Below, piece by piece: positions 1-8,305 of a DNA stretch of 40,020 bases. Below the pieces are notes generated by a model. It did not search any database and was not told the DNA's origin. It saw only the letters and a list, made by a program, of their open reading frames with translations. Source of the DNA: Oscillospiraceae bacterium (GTDB taxonomy: Bacteria > Bacillota > Clostridia > Oscillospirales > Oscillospiraceae); the NCBI GenBank assembly GCA_902793285.1, contig CADBCV010000023.1, positions 1 through 40,020 of the forward strand, in the 5' to 3' direction. How positions within the stretch are numbered: the first letter of the stretch is position 1; every line of letters begins with the position of its first letter. The translations under genes and the position numbers were made by a program.

Positions 1-207
1 AACACCGCACAATACGCCTGCGGCATCTTCCGGTAAATTTGTGCCCTGATTTCGTCACTTTTTCTTGAGGTACACAAAGTACATCTGCAAAAAAGTGCCT
101 TCATCATACTAGAACATCTTAGGCGGAACGCCTTTAGATGTTCTGTATACCCTTGTGGTAGAACCCAAATTTTCTCGGAATCTGCTCTTGCCGCATTGTG
201 CGGTATT
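1..207. repeat. MITE-like intergenic repeat (may extend off the left edge)
   Basis: No convincing ORF is seen here. The ends are imperfect inverted repeats: the left end starts AACACCGCACAAT and the right end, read on the minus strand, starts AATACCGCACAAT; both run into TGCGGCA. An internal hairpin lies at 111-144 (AGAACATCT ... AGATGTTCT, with AGGCG/CGCCT nested inside). This looks like a non-coding mobile or dispersed repeat. It could instead be the edge of a larger element cut by the window. Confidence 0.5.
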
Positions 208-227
208 GCCCTAAAAATATGCATTGA

Positions 228-335
228 CCCCCGGCGAAAGCGTATCATGGTACGAATTCGCCGGGGGCTTCTTGCTTGATTTGGCTCATACCGCGCGGGA
301 CGTCGAGGACGCCGTCCCCTACGACAGGCGGCAAC
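228..335. repeat. Nested-hairpin repeat, half copy (inner hairpin plus right arm)
   Basis: Positions 228-267 form an inner hairpin with an 11-bp perfect stem (CCCCCGGCGAA / TTCGCCGGGGG). Positions 290-333 are a right arm framed by GCGGG and CCCCTAC around a self-complementary insert (GACG...CGTC). The same frame and the GGCGAA/TTCGCC inner core recur at 14921, 21689 and 25923. The left outer arm is missing. It lies just 3' of the CDF gene and could act as its transcription terminator on the minus strand. Confidence 0.6.
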
Positions 336-339
336 GTTA

Positions 340-1443
340 TCAGTCCGTATAATTGGTGTCGCAGTTGATGACGATATCGTAGCCCGGGAAGAGGGGGGAG
401 AGCTCGGCGCGGATCGTCTCGCAGAGGCCGGTCTTATCCCGCACGGTGAAGTCCACCAGCACGTCAAAGCTCAGAAACTTCTTCGCATCGTCAAAGTACA
501 CGCCGTGCGTGCCGAGGACGCCGGGCTGCTTTCTCGCCGTGTCGTTGATGCGGTCAAAATCCGCCTGCCGCCCGGTTTCGACGGCGTAAAAGCCCACGGT
601 GAGAAAAACATGGAACTTCTCCAATACCGCGTCCTGCACCGCCCGCGTGAGCTGGTGGAGACTGCGCCCGTCGGCGTCCGCCGGGACCTCCACGTGGATG
701 GAACCGATGGCGTAGTCGGGCCCATAGTTGTGCAGGATGAGGTCATAGGCCCCCAGCACGCCGGGGACCGCCGTGACGGTATCGCGGATCTGCCGGCTGA
801 TCTCACTGTCGGGCCGTTTGCCCATGATGTCGCTGATGGAGTCCATGAGCATCTCTAGCCCGGCCTTGAGGATGAAGACGGAGATGACCGCGCCGATGAT
901 GCCGTCGAGATTGAGCTTCAAAAGCAGGTTGATGAGCGCGCCAACGAGCGTGGAGGCGGAGATAATGGCGTCAAAGCTCGCGTCCGAGCCGGAGGCGACG
1001 AGCGCCTCGGAATTATATTTTTCGCCCTGGCCCTTCACATAGCGGCCGAGCAGGAGCTTCACCACCACCGCGACCGCCACGATCACGAGCGTCACAAGGC
1101 TGTAGTCCGGCGTCTCGGGGCGTATGATCTTCTTGACCGACTCAATGAGCGAGGTTGCGCCGGCGGCGAGGACGATGCCCGCGATGATGATGGCGCTGAA
1201 ATACTCGATGCGCCCGTAGCCGAAGGGGTGCTTGTCGTCCGGGCGGCGCTTGGCGAGCTTCACGCCGAGGATCGTGATGACGGAGCTGAGGGCGTCCGTC
1301 AGGTTGTTCACGGCGTCCAGCACGATGGCGATGGAGTGGGACAGAAGGCCCACCGCCGCCTTGAAGCCCGCGAGGAAGAGATTGGCAACGATGCCGATGA
1401 TGCTTGTGCGGGTGATCTGCTGTTCACGGATTTGACTGTTCAT
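340..1443 (-). CDS. Cation diffusion facilitator (CDF) family metal transporter
   Basis: A 367-residue inner-membrane protein that should export divalent metal ions by antiport. The N-terminal half has the CDF transmembrane bundle. In TM2 the metal site reads DAVNNLTDALSS (an N-x3-D pair) and in TM5 it reads SDASFD (D-x3-D). This differs from the H-x3-D pairs typical of zinc exporters and resembles Mn/Fe-type or mixed-specificity clades. The motif HPFGYGRIEYFSA follows TM2, as is usual in Clostridia CDFs. The C-terminal part (from about residue 210) is the cytoplasmic dimerisation domain, apparently extended by a second similar segment. The ATG at 1443 follows a GAGG-like site. It is the last gene of a minus-strand run, 10 nt after the acyltransferase stop. 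The metal is inferred, not shown. Confidence 0.92.
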   Translation of the reverse strand: MNSQIREQQITRTSIIGIVANLFLAGFKAAVGLLSHSIAIVLDAVNNLTDALSSVITILGVKLAKRRPDDKHPFGYGRIEYFSAIIIAGIVLAAGATSLIESVKKIIRPETPDYSLVTLVIVAVAVVVKLLLGRYVKGQGEKYNSEALVASGSDASFDAIISASTLVGALINLLLKLNLDGIIGAVISVFILKAGLEMLMDSISDIMGKRPDSEISRQIRDTVTAVPGVLGAYDLILHNYGPDYAIGSIHVEVPADADGRSLHQLTRAVQDAVLEKFHVFLTVGFYAVETGRQADFDRINDTARKQPGVLGTHGVYFDDAKKFLSFDVLVDFTVRDKTGLCETIRAELSPLFPGYDIVINCDTNYTD

Positions 1444-1453
1444 CTTCTTAGCC

Positions 1454-2194
1454 TCACTTGAAAAGAATTATGCACAGGCCCATCAGGATGGGCTGGTGCA
1501 AAAGATACACGGGGAGCGTGTGTCGACCGACGGGGGAGAGGAACGGAATCTTTACCCGGGCCGCGCGCTGCAGGGCGGCACTGCGGAAAAAGAGCCGGGA
1601 GAGGTTCCACCCGCAGAGAAAGAGGAAGTACCAGGGCAGCATGGGGAAATAATCGCTGGAGCGAAAGAGGGGATCGGGAAAGCCCAGCGGGGCCAGGATG
1701 CGACACCGGTAGAGCGCCGCCGGGAGCGTGAGCGTAAACGGCCCGATGCCGAGTGCGCCGCTCTCCACATAGCGAAAGAGGCAGAAGAGAAGCGCCGAGA
1801 GCAGAAGCCCCGCCCACGCGGGGAGCTTCCCGAGCAGCTTTTCGAACGGGAGCGTGAGCAGCACGGCGCAGCCCATAAAGCTCAAAATCCCGAAGCGGAT
1901 GGCCTCCGACGGGAGGACAAGCATGGTGACGCCTGTGATCGCCGTGCCGCACGCGAGGAGCGTGAGCCCCCGCCGCAGGTTGTGCCGCCGCCCCCAGGGG
2001 AAGGAAAAGCCCGCGATCAGGATAAAGGTGCAGCAGATAAGCTGCTGCCAGACATGCACCCCGGGGCGCAGATACCAGTCCGGCGCGCGGGCGTAGACCA
2101 CGTTCACATCGTAGAGAAAGTGGTAGAGCAGCATGTTCAAAAGCGCGAGACCGCGCAGAGCGTCGATGAGATGATAGCGCCGGTCCTCTGCCAT
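1454..2194 (-). CDS. Heparan-alpha-glucosaminide N-acetyltransferase-like (DUF1624) membrane protein
   Basis: A multi-pass membrane protein of 246 residues. The N-terminus reads RYHLIDALRGLALLNMLLYH, the signature start of the HGSNAT catalytic/DUF1624 family, and the C-terminus has GRHTLPVYLLHQPIL, the family's closing motif. About seven hydrophobic segments are visible. Family members are thought to move acetyl groups across the membrane onto sugars, but the substrate here is unknown. The start at 2194 was chosen because a GAGGAGG site precedes it; the open frame extends further upstream but overlaps the neighbouring gene and looks non-coding there. It sits 10 nt after the MBL hydrolase and 10 nt before the CDF gene, so it is very likely co-transcribed. 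Confidence 0.85.
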   Translation of the reverse strand: MAEDRRYHLIDALRGLALLNMLLYHFLYDVNVVYARAPDWYLRPGVHVWQQLICCTFILIAGFSFPWGRRHNLRRGLTLLACGTAITGVTMLVLPSEAIRFGILSFMGCAVLLTLPFEKLLGKLPAWAGLLLSALLFCLFRYVESGALGIGPFTLTLPAALYRCRILAPLGFPDPLFRSSDYFPMLPWYFLFLCGWNLSRLFFRSAALQRAARVKIPFLSPVGRHTLPVYLLHQPILMGLCIILFK

Positions 2195-2204
2195 AGATGC
2201 CTCC

Positions 2205-3029
2205 TCAAAATTCCATGACCTGCGCTTCGACCGCGGGGTCGTGGCTGCACAGGATCGCGGCGCAGCCCGGGTCCTTCTCCATCTCCGCGAGCCAGCGCAG
2301 GGATCTGCGCTGCAGGTCCCTGTCAAAGCCGAAGCCCGGCACCGAATCCTCCCGCCAGTTGCGGGGAGAGAAGGCGGCGTCCGCAGCGAGGATCACAAAC
2401 CTTGCCCTCTCGCGGAGAATCACGGCACACTGCCCGTCGGTGTGGCCCGGGACGTTTACAAGCTGCAGGCTCTCGTCCCCGAACACGTCGATGGCCCAGC
2501 GGTTCGGCCCGAGGGAGGAGCCGCGGTAAAACACGCGGGTGATGTCGGCGTCCATCCAGAGCTTCCAGGGCTGGCGCCGTTTGTACACCGTGCGGCAGGA
2601 CCAGAAGTATTCATCCTCCGGCAGGAGGATCTTTTTTGCCCCGCGCAGACCGGAAAGCCCCGCCACATGGTCGGGGTCCAGGTGCGTGAGAATGACGAGA
2701 TCCAGATCCTGCGGCAGGATCCCCCGGTCCGCAAGCTGCTCCGCCGCCGTCATGCCCATCGGAACCCGGGGACGATAGAAAGCCGCGAGCTGCGGGGTGA
2801 GGGCCTGCTCCGCGGCCTTTTTGTCGTATACGCCCGCCGGACTCATCTCCCGGCTGAGACCCGTGTCCACCAGGATAAGGCCGTGCCGGTGCTCAACAAG
2901 ATAGCAGAAAACCGGCAGCTCGACGCGGCCCTCTCTCGTGAGAAGCCGCCGCAGACCGCCCGGTTTCCCGCCGAAGGCGGCACTCTCGGGAAGACTGACG
3001 GTCCCGCACCGGAGCACATGGAGCTTCAT
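2205..3029 (-). CDS. MBL-fold metallohydrolase, N-acyl-homoserine-lactonase-like family
   Basis: A soluble protein of 274 residues with the metallo-beta-lactamase fold. Metal-site motifs in order are THLDPDHVAGL, VPGHTDGQ, LAADAAF and CSHDPA. In the first motif the usual H-x-H-x-D-H reads H-L-D-P-D-H, so the second histidine is aspartate, while the D-H pair is kept. The N-terminus (MKLHVLRCGTVSLPES) resembles AHL-lactonase-like proteins such as AttM/AiiA relatives. Actual lactonase activity is not implied: Clostridia carry many such proteins of unknown substrate. The ATG at 3029 follows GGAAAGGA; the longer open frame upstream runs into trkH and was not used. It lies 40 nt after trkH. Confidence 0.85.
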   Translation of the reverse strand: MKLHVLRCGTVSLPESAAFGGKPGGLRRLLTREGRVELPVFCYLVEHRHGLILVDTGLSREMSPAGVYDKKAAEQALTPQLAAFYRPRVPMGMTAAEQLADRGILPQDLDLVILTHLDPDHVAGLSGLRGAKKILLPEDEYFWSCRTVYKRRQPWKLWMDADITRVFYRGSSLGPNRWAIDVFGDESLQLVNVPGHTDGQCAVILRERARFVILAADAAFSPRNWREDSVPGFGFDRDLQRRSLRWLAEMEKDPGCAAILCSHDPAVEAQVMEF

Positions 3030-3069
3030 ACACCGTTTCCTTTCCTTCTTGCAGGCTCGCAGCCAAAAA

Positions 3070-4509
3070 TTATCTCTTCTTCCACACGCTGGGGGAGAAG
3101 AGGAAGAGAACGGGGAAAATCTCAAGCCGGCCGAGGAGCATCTCAAAGATCAGCACGAGCTTGGCCGGCACGGAGTAAAAGGCAAAATTCCCCATCGGCC
3201 CCACGAGGTTGAGCCCCGGGCCGATGTTCGAGATGCAGGCGATGGACGCCGTGAGATTGGTGACGAGATCCCGTCCGTCCAGCGTCAGCAGCAGCACGCT
3301 CAACGCGATGATGGCCATGTAGGTCTGAAAGTAGACAAGGACGCTGCGCACGGTCTGGTCGCTCACGGCCTTGCCCTCAAACCAGATGCGCTTGATGCGC
3401 GTGGGGAGGATGAGTTGCTTGAGCTCATAGAGATAGGACTTGAAGAGGATGATGATGCGCGACACCTTGAGTCCGCCCGCGGTGGAGCCCGCGCAGCCGC
3501 CCACGAACATGAGCAGCACCAGGATCCAGCGGGAGAGCTCCGGCCACTTGTCAAAGTCGCAGGTGGAGAAGCCCGTTGTGCTGATGATGGTGGTCACCTG
3601 GAAGTAGGCGTAGCGCAGCCCCTGCAGAAAGCCGCCGACGCTGCCCCGGATATTGAGCGCGATGGCGAGGACGGACGCCGCGATGACGGCGAGGAAAACC
3701 CGCAGCTCCTCGCTTTTGAACACCGCGAGCCCCTGACCGAGGAGAATGAGATAGAAGAGGTTGAAGTTGCAGCCGAAGAGCAGCATGAAGGTCGCGATGA
3801 CCGTCTCAAGATACACGCTCCCATAGGCTCCGACGCTGAGTGCGCGGGTGGAGAAGCCGCCGGTGCCGGCGGTCGCGAAGGCGTGGAGAATGGCGTCATA
3901 GAAGCTCATCCCCCCGCAGAGGAGGAAAACGGTCTCGATGAGCGTCAGGACGAGATAGATGAGATAGAGGATGCGCGCTGTTTTGCGCGCCCGGGGGACG
4001 AGCTTCGACACCGTGGGGCCCGGGACCTCTGCCCGCATGACGTGGATGTAATGCTCGCCCGAGATGGGCAGGATCGCCGCGATGAAGACCAATACGCCCA
4101 TGCCGCCGACCCAGTGGGTGAAGAGCCGCCAGAACATGCAGCCGCGGCTCATGGTCTCCACATCCGCCAGGATGCTGGAGCCCGTGGTGGTAAAGCCGGA
4201 GACGGTCTCAAAAAGCGCGTCGATATAGCGGGGGATGTCCCCGGAGAGGACGAAGGGCACCGCGCCGAAGGCGGACATGAGAAGCCAGGCGAGGCCCACC
4301 ACCACAAAGCCCTCCCGCGCGAAGAGATCCGTGCGCCGGGGCTTTACAAAATTCAGCGCCCCGCCGAGCAGGAGAAGCGGCAGCATCGTCCAGAGAAAGG
4401 GCAGGGCCGACTCCCCGTACCAGAGCGCCGCCGCGAGAGGGAAGAGCAGCAGCAGCGCCTCCGTGAGCAGCACCTTGCCCAGAATGTTGAGTACGACACG
4501 GTAGTTCAT
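3070..4509 (-). CDS. trkH: Trk-type potassium uptake membrane subunit TrkH
   Basis: A membrane subunit of 479 residues of the K+ uptake system, working with the cytoplasmic TrkA ring. It has the TrkH/KtrB pattern of repeated TM-pore-TM units. Pore-loop signatures are visible: FTTTGSSIL, ATAGTGGFSTR, STTGFSTCDFDKWP (preceded by QVTTII) and SNIGPGLNLVGP. The selectivity glycines are present in each. GGCAGSTAGGLKVSR is the conserved segment before the intramembrane loop. The start MNYRVVLNILG at 4509 lies 11 nt after the trkA stop, so trkA and trkH form one transcription unit and are likely translationally coupled. Function is assigned with high confidence from family motifs. Confidence 0.97.
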   Translation of the reverse strand: MNYRVVLNILGKVLLTEALLLLFPLAAALWYGESALPFLWTMLPLLLLGGALNFVKPRRTDLFAREGFVVVGLAWLLMSAFGAVPFVLSGDIPRYIDALFETVSGFTTTGSSILADVETMSRGCMFWRLFTHWVGGMGVLVFIAAILPISGEHYIHVMRAEVPGPTVSKLVPRARKTARILYLIYLVLTLIETVFLLCGGMSFYDAILHAFATAGTGGFSTRALSVGAYGSVYLETVIATFMLLFGCNFNLFYLILLGQGLAVFKSEELRVFLAVIAASVLAIALNIRGSVGGFLQGLRYAYFQVTTIISTTGFSTCDFDKWPELSRWILVLLMFVGGCAGSTAGGLKVSRIIILFKSYLYELKQLILPTRIKRIWFEGKAVSDQTVRSVLVYFQTYMAIIALSVLLLTLDGRDLVTNLTASIACISNIGPGLNLVGPMGNFAFYSVPAKLVLIFEMLLGRLEIFPVLFLFSPSVWKKR

Positions 4510-4520
4510 ACGCTCTCCCC

Positions 4521-5879
4521 TTATGCGAGAATATCGTCGAGCTTGAGGATGCTGCGCCCCTCGCTCACCACGATGGCCCTGTCGCCGGGCAGAAGACTTG
4601 TTTTGCCGTCCGGGAGGAAGCTGTGTCCGGCGCGCACCACCGCGCAGATGAGGACCCCCGGCTTTAAGCGCAGCTCCATCAGCGTCTTGCCGACACAGGC
4701 GGCCCGGGCACCGACGACAAATTCCGTCGCCGTGATGTTCTGGCTGCCGAGATAGTAGAGCGCCTCAATGGTGGAGATGTCGTCCGCGTGGGCAAGGCCG
4801 CGCACATAGCCCTCGATCCGCTGGCTCACAAGGTTCTTGGGGGAGAGGGTGGTGTCCGGGAACACGTCATGCAGAAGGTCGATAAATTTGTCGTTGTTGA
4901 TCTTGGACACGACCTTCTCGACCCCCGCCTTGTGCGCGTACATGCTGAGGATGATGTTCTCCTCGTCGAGATTCGTGAGGGCCACAAAGCCGTCCGCCTC
5001 CTGGATGCCGCACTGGGTCAGGACCGTGGTGTCGGCCCCGTCGGCAAAGACGATATCCGCCGTCCGGAGCCGTTCGGCAAGCTCCTCGCAGCGCTCGCGG
5101 TTATTTTCGATGATGGTCACGTTCACGCCCGTGCTCGCAAGAAGCTGGGTGAGGTATTCCGCAATGCGGCTGCCGCCGAGGATGATGGTGTTCCGTACCG
5201 GCTTCTGGTAGGCCCCCGCCGCGATGAAGAACTTGCGCAGAGTCTCCGGCTGGGCGGTGACGGCGATGCTGTCCCCGGCGCTCAGGACAAAATTGCCGTC
5301 GGGGATGAAGACCTTCCCCTCGTGGGAGGCGGCGCAGATCAGCACCTTCTGTTTGAAAAGCGACGGCAGCCTGCTCAGCGCGACGCCGCCCAGAAGGCTC
5401 CCCTCCGGCACGCGAAAGGTCACGATCTCAAGCTCGCAGTCCGGGAAGGCGTCCACCTGCGTCGCGGTCGGGAGCTGGAGCACGCGGGAAATTTCCTCCG
5501 CCGTCACATAGTCGGGGTTGATCGTGAGACTCAGATCCATGATCTCCCGGAGCTCGTCGCTGCTGTCGAGATATTCCTGGCGACGCAGGCGGGCGATGGT
5601 GTGCTTTGCCCCCATTTTGCGCGCGAACTGACAGGAGACGAGGTTCGCCTCATCATTCCCCGTGGCGGCGATGTACACGTCCGCCGTGCCGATCTCGGCA
5701 TCACTCAAGGTCGCGGGCGAGGCGCAGCTTCCGCACAGCCCCATCACGTCCATGGAGTTGGAGGCATTTTCCAGGGGCTCCCGCTGGGTGTCGATGAGCG
5801 TGATGTCGTGCCCCTCCTGACAGAGCCGCTGGGCAATGGTGAAGCCCACCTTGCCCGCGCCGGCGATGATGATTTTCAT
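4521..5879 (-). CDS. trkA: Trk potassium system regulatory subunit TrkA
   Basis: A cytosolic nucleotide-binding gating subunit of 452 residues for TrkH. It has two RCK/TrkA-N Rossmann domains: MKIIIAGAGKVGFTIAQRL at residue 1 and a second with NTIILGGSRIAEYLTQ near residue 229. The first carries the GAGKVG dinucleotide loop; the second has GGSRIAE, as is usual. Each is followed by a TrkA-C domain (EIVTFRVPEGS and TEFVVGARAACVGKTLMEL). The start at 5879 follows AGGGAGG at good spacing; the longer open frame upstream enters a repeat. It is the first gene of the minus-strand run trkA-trkH-MBL-acyltransferase-CDF. No c-di-AMP riboswitch is visible upstream, in contrast to kup at 23895. Confidence 0.97.
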   Translation of the reverse strand: MKIIIAGAGKVGFTIAQRLCQEGHDITLIDTQREPLENASNSMDVMGLCGSCASPATLSDAEIGTADVYIAATGNDEANLVSCQFARKMGAKHTIARLRRQEYLDSSDELREIMDLSLTINPDYVTAEEISRVLQLPTATQVDAFPDCELEIVTFRVPEGSLLGGVALSRLPSLFKQKVLICAASHEGKVFIPDGNFVLSAGDSIAVTAQPETLRKFFIAAGAYQKPVRNTIILGGSRIAEYLTQLLASTGVNVTIIENNRERCEELAERLRTADIVFADGADTTVLTQCGIQEADGFVALTNLDEENIILSMYAHKAGVEKVVSKINNDKFIDLLHDVFPDTTLSPKNLVSQRIEGYVRGLAHADDISTIEALYYLGSQNITATEFVVGARAACVGKTLMELRLKPGVLICAVVRAGHSFLPDGKTSLLPGDRAIVVSEGRSILKLDDILA

Positions 5880-5963
5880 AGAGAAAGCGCCTCCCTTGCA
5901 GAATGTGAGAGAAGATAGAAATAGTACACGCGCAAACGTCCCCGCCTGCCGTAAGGGCGTCTT

Positions 5964-6124
5964 GCCTTCCCCTTGAGGGGAAGGTCCACCAGTTCGCAAA
6001 CTGGTGGGGATGAGGTGGTGCTTGCCGCCGCTGACCAGTTTTGTACAAGACGTGACGCTGACACCTCATCCGTCATCCGGCTTGCGGGGGACGCCGGATG
6101 CCACCTTCCCCTCAAGGGGAAGGC
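5964..6124. repeat. Intergenic repeat with 20-bp inverted termini and internal hairpins
   Basis: The termini are perfect inverted repeats built on CCTTCCCCTTGAGGGGAAGG, which is itself palindromic. Inside are a hairpin CCACCAG...CTGGTGG (5986-6008), the pair GATGAGGTG / CACCTCATC, and CATCCGGC...GCCGGATG (about 6074-6101). This looks like a non-coding dispersed repeat of the kind common in GC-rich Clostridia. It lies between the trkA start and the 6325 gene end. Together with the arms at 6168-6278 it fills the 445-bp gap, in which no gene is seen. Confidence 0.7.
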
Positions 6125-6167
6125 TTTCCTCCGCGCCCGGGCGAATACGGAAAACCGACATGATACC

Positions 6168-6278
6168 GCCGGGCGGTCGGGGACGCCCGCCCCTACGGTG
6201 AGGACGGGGCTTTTACCTCTGTACGCACGTTTTCAATGCGGTGGGGTTGCGGGTCGATCTGGGGATCGACCCCTACGG
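6168..6278. repeat. Two isolated right arms of the nested-hairpin repeat family
   Basis: Two short hairpins lie at 6168-6198 and 6248-6278. Each has the frame G(C)GGG ... CCCCTACGG around a self-complementary insert: GGGCG...CGCCC in the first and GGTCGATC...GATCGACC in the second. They match the right-arm frame of the complete copies at 14921 and 21689 but lack partners. They lie 3' of the FUSC gene on the minus strand, where the second hairpin could help end transcription. Confidence 0.5.
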
Positions 6279-6324
6279 AGCAAAATCTAAATAATTATAC
6301 CACACAGTCGCACGCGCCGCAACG

Positions 6325-7659
6325 TCAGTTCCGATTCATCAAATAGGCGCGCAGGCGGGGGAAGAGGCGCAGGATCTTCAAGGGCTCGTAGAGATTCGCG
6401 ACGCGGTGGAGCACATGCATCGCGTCATGCTCGGAGCGGTAGGGGGCGGGCAGGAAAACCTCCCGCGGGGAAAGCCCCGGCTCCTTCTCGCGCAGGATGC
6501 GCATAAGCCGCGCTTCCGCCTCGGGAAAGGTCGCGGTGTCGGTGTAGAAGTAGAGGGCGCTCACCCCGGGGACGGACTGCTCCCGCCGCACCATGCGGAG
6601 CTTCCTGCCTGCAAGGAAGGGCGAAAGCTCTTCCTCCAGCGCGCGAAGCCGCTCCTCCTCGTCGATGACCTTGAGATAGACGATCTCCTCCGCGCGGTAG
6701 ATCTCCCCCTCGAGATAGCTGCGGTAGGGGGAGCGGCGCATCACGTCATATACCGCCTTCTCCTCGGGCCGGAGCTTTCCCTGATGGAAGATGCAGACCT
6801 TGTTGTGGTGGATCGTGTAGAGAAAGTAGCCGAGCCCCAGACTGTCAAGCCTCTCCCGCAGAGCCTCAGACTCCGCCGGGGCCACGTTCTCCGTCTGGAG
6901 GTAGAGATTTTCGTTCGCGTCATAGATGGCCGCGCCGTCCATGACGATGAAGGGCACGCTCAGCTTTGTGTGGCTCATGGTCAGGGTGAAGAAGGCCGGG
7001 GCGTGGGCGGACATGAGGCAGATTTTCGCCCCGTCCTGGTAGAGATAGTTGAGGCGAAAGTGCGCCGCCGCGGGAAGCGTGGAGAGGCGGTCCGGCACGA
7101 GATCCGCGATCTTCACAAAGAAGACCTGGCCCCGCTCCTTGTCCCGGGGCAGGCGGAAGACGTTCACCGCGATGGAGGCGAAGGTGCCGAGCAGCACCCC
7201 CGCAAAGCGCTCCACGGCCTGCTGCAGGGGCGCCTCGATCTCGGGAAAGGCGATGACCACGCACACAAACACGATGGCCGCCTGGGCGGAGGTGTCGGGC
7301 TTGCGCACCAGCACGCAGGTATAGAGTGTGAGCATCACGCCCACGGCCATGCGCAGGTACACGAGCAGCAGGATCTCCCCCATGGAGGGGAAGACGAGCA
7401 GCAAAAGCAGGAAGCCCAGACCCCAGGCCGCACCGATCAGCGTGCCGACAAAGCGGCTCACGGCGAAGTCCCGGGTGTCGCGCACATAGGGCTGCATACA
7501 GATGATGGCGGTGATGGCGGCCTCGGCGGGCATCTCCGCCCCCCGATAGCCGCGCAGATAATAGACCAGCAGCGTGATGAAGACGGCGACGCTCGTCTTG
7601 ACGATGCGCTGCCCGATCGCCGGCAGGTGAAACTGCCGCGTTGTTTTTAAACGATCCAT
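6325..7659 (-). CDS. FUSC/aromatic-acid-exporter-like membrane protein fused to a degenerate HAD (Cof-type) domain
   Basis: 444 residues. Residues about 15-170 form a six-helix FUSC-type bundle with the typical start (IVKTSVAVFITLLVYYL) and the PSMGEILL loop. Residues about 180-440 read like a Cof/HAD-IIB phosphatase whose catalytic residues have decayed. Motif I, normally DLDGTL, is ADLVPDRLS (residues 185-193); motif II is ICLMSAHA where TGR is usual; PFIVMDGAAIYD (236-247) matches the Cof segment NGAxIYD; and YRSEHDAM (407-414) sits where GDxxND is expected. The protein is therefore unlikely to be a phosphatase and may be a ligand-binding or scaffold domain on a transporter. The ATG follows AAGGGAG. 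It is the last gene of the LysR-led operon, 10 nt after the acetyltransferase. Confidence 0.8.
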   Translation of the reverse strand: MDRLKTTRQFHLPAIGQRIVKTSVAVFITLLVYYLRGYRGAEMPAEAAITAIICMQPYVRDTRDFAVSRFVGTLIGAAWGLGFLLLLLVFPSMGEILLLVYLRMAVGVMLTLYTCVLVRKPDTSAQAAIVFVCVVIAFPEIEAPLQQAVERFAGVLLGTFASIAVNVFRLPRDKERGQVFFVKIADLVPDRLSTLPAAAHFRLNYLYQDGAKICLMSAHAPAFFTLTMSHTKLSVPFIVMDGAAIYDANENLYLQTENVAPAESEALRERLDSLGLGYFLYTIHHNKVCIFHQGKLRPEEKAVYDVMRRSPYRSYLEGEIYRAEEIVYLKVIDEEERLRALEEELSPFLAGRKLRMVRREQSVPGVSALYFYTDTATFPEAEARLMRILREKEPGLSPREVFLPAPYRSEHDAMHVLHRVANLYEPLKILRLFPRLRAYLMNRN

Positions 7660-7669
7660 AGAGCTCCCT

Positions 7670-8290
7670 TTACTGTTCCAAAGCGCCGAAGAATGCCGGC
7701 GGGATCACCCGGTCGCGGAAATAGAACTGCCGATCCCGCTCTCCCACGCTTCGCAGCACCCGGCAGGGATTGCCGACCGCCACCACGTTTGCGGGCAGAT
7801 CCCGGGTCACGACGCTGCCCGCGCCCACCACGGTGTTCTCTCCGATCGTGACGCCGGGCATCACGAGCACACCCGCGCCGAGCCAGCAGTTTCGCCCGAT
7901 ATGTACCGGGGCGTTATACTGAAGCCCCCGCTCCCGCAGTTCCGGCAGTATGGGGTGGCCCGCCGTCGCGATCACGACCCGCGGGGCGAGCAGGCAGCAG
8001 TCGCCGATGTAGATATGGGTGTCGTCCACCAGCGTGAGACCGAAGTTTGCGTAGACGTTTTTCCCGAGGTGGACAAACTGTCCGGCCCAGTTCGCGTGAA
8101 AGGGCGGCTCGATGACGCAGCCCTCGCCGATCTCGGCAAACATCTTATGCAGGAGCGCCGCGCGTTTTGCGCTCTCGGTGGGGCGGGTCCGGTTGTAGTC
8201 GTAGAGCATTTCAAGCCGCTGTGCCTGGATCTCGGTGAGCTCCGGCACAGCGGGGTCGTAGAGCGACCCGTCGTGCAGCATTTCATACAT
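7670..8290 (-). CDS. Sugar O-acetyltransferase of the Maa/LacA (hexapeptide repeat) family
   Basis: A cytosolic trimeric enzyme of 206 residues expected to transfer acetyl from acetyl-CoA to a sugar hydroxyl. It starts with the Mac domain (MYEMLHDGSLYDPAVPELTE) and continues with left-handed beta-helix hexapeptide repeats (NFGLTLVDDTHIYIGDCCLLAPRV in part, VTIGENTVVGAGSVVTRDLP). The catalytic histidine lies in ATAGHPI, the position of His115 in LacA. Length matches the family (about 185-205). The ATG at 8290 follows AAGGAGG. It sits 15 nt downstream of the Gx gene and 10 nt upstream of the FUSC gene. The acceptor sugar cannot be told from sequence. Confidence 0.93.
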   Translation of the reverse strand: MYEMLHDGSLYDPAVPELTEIQAQRLEMLYDYNRTRPTESAKRAALLHKMFAEIGEGCVIEPPFHANWAGQFVHLGKNVYANFGLTLVDDTHIYIGDCCLLAPRVVIATAGHPILPELRERGLQYNAPVHIGRNCWLGAGVLVMPGVTIGENTVVGAGSVVTRDLPANVVAVGNPCRVLRSVGERDRQFYFRDRVIPPAFFGALEQ

Positions 8291-8305
8291 GGCGTCTGCC
8301 TCCTT

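Noticed and set aside
2938-4755. A 605-codon plus-strand frame opposite trkH
   Set aside because: His/Glu/Asp-rich shadow of a clear TrkH gene.
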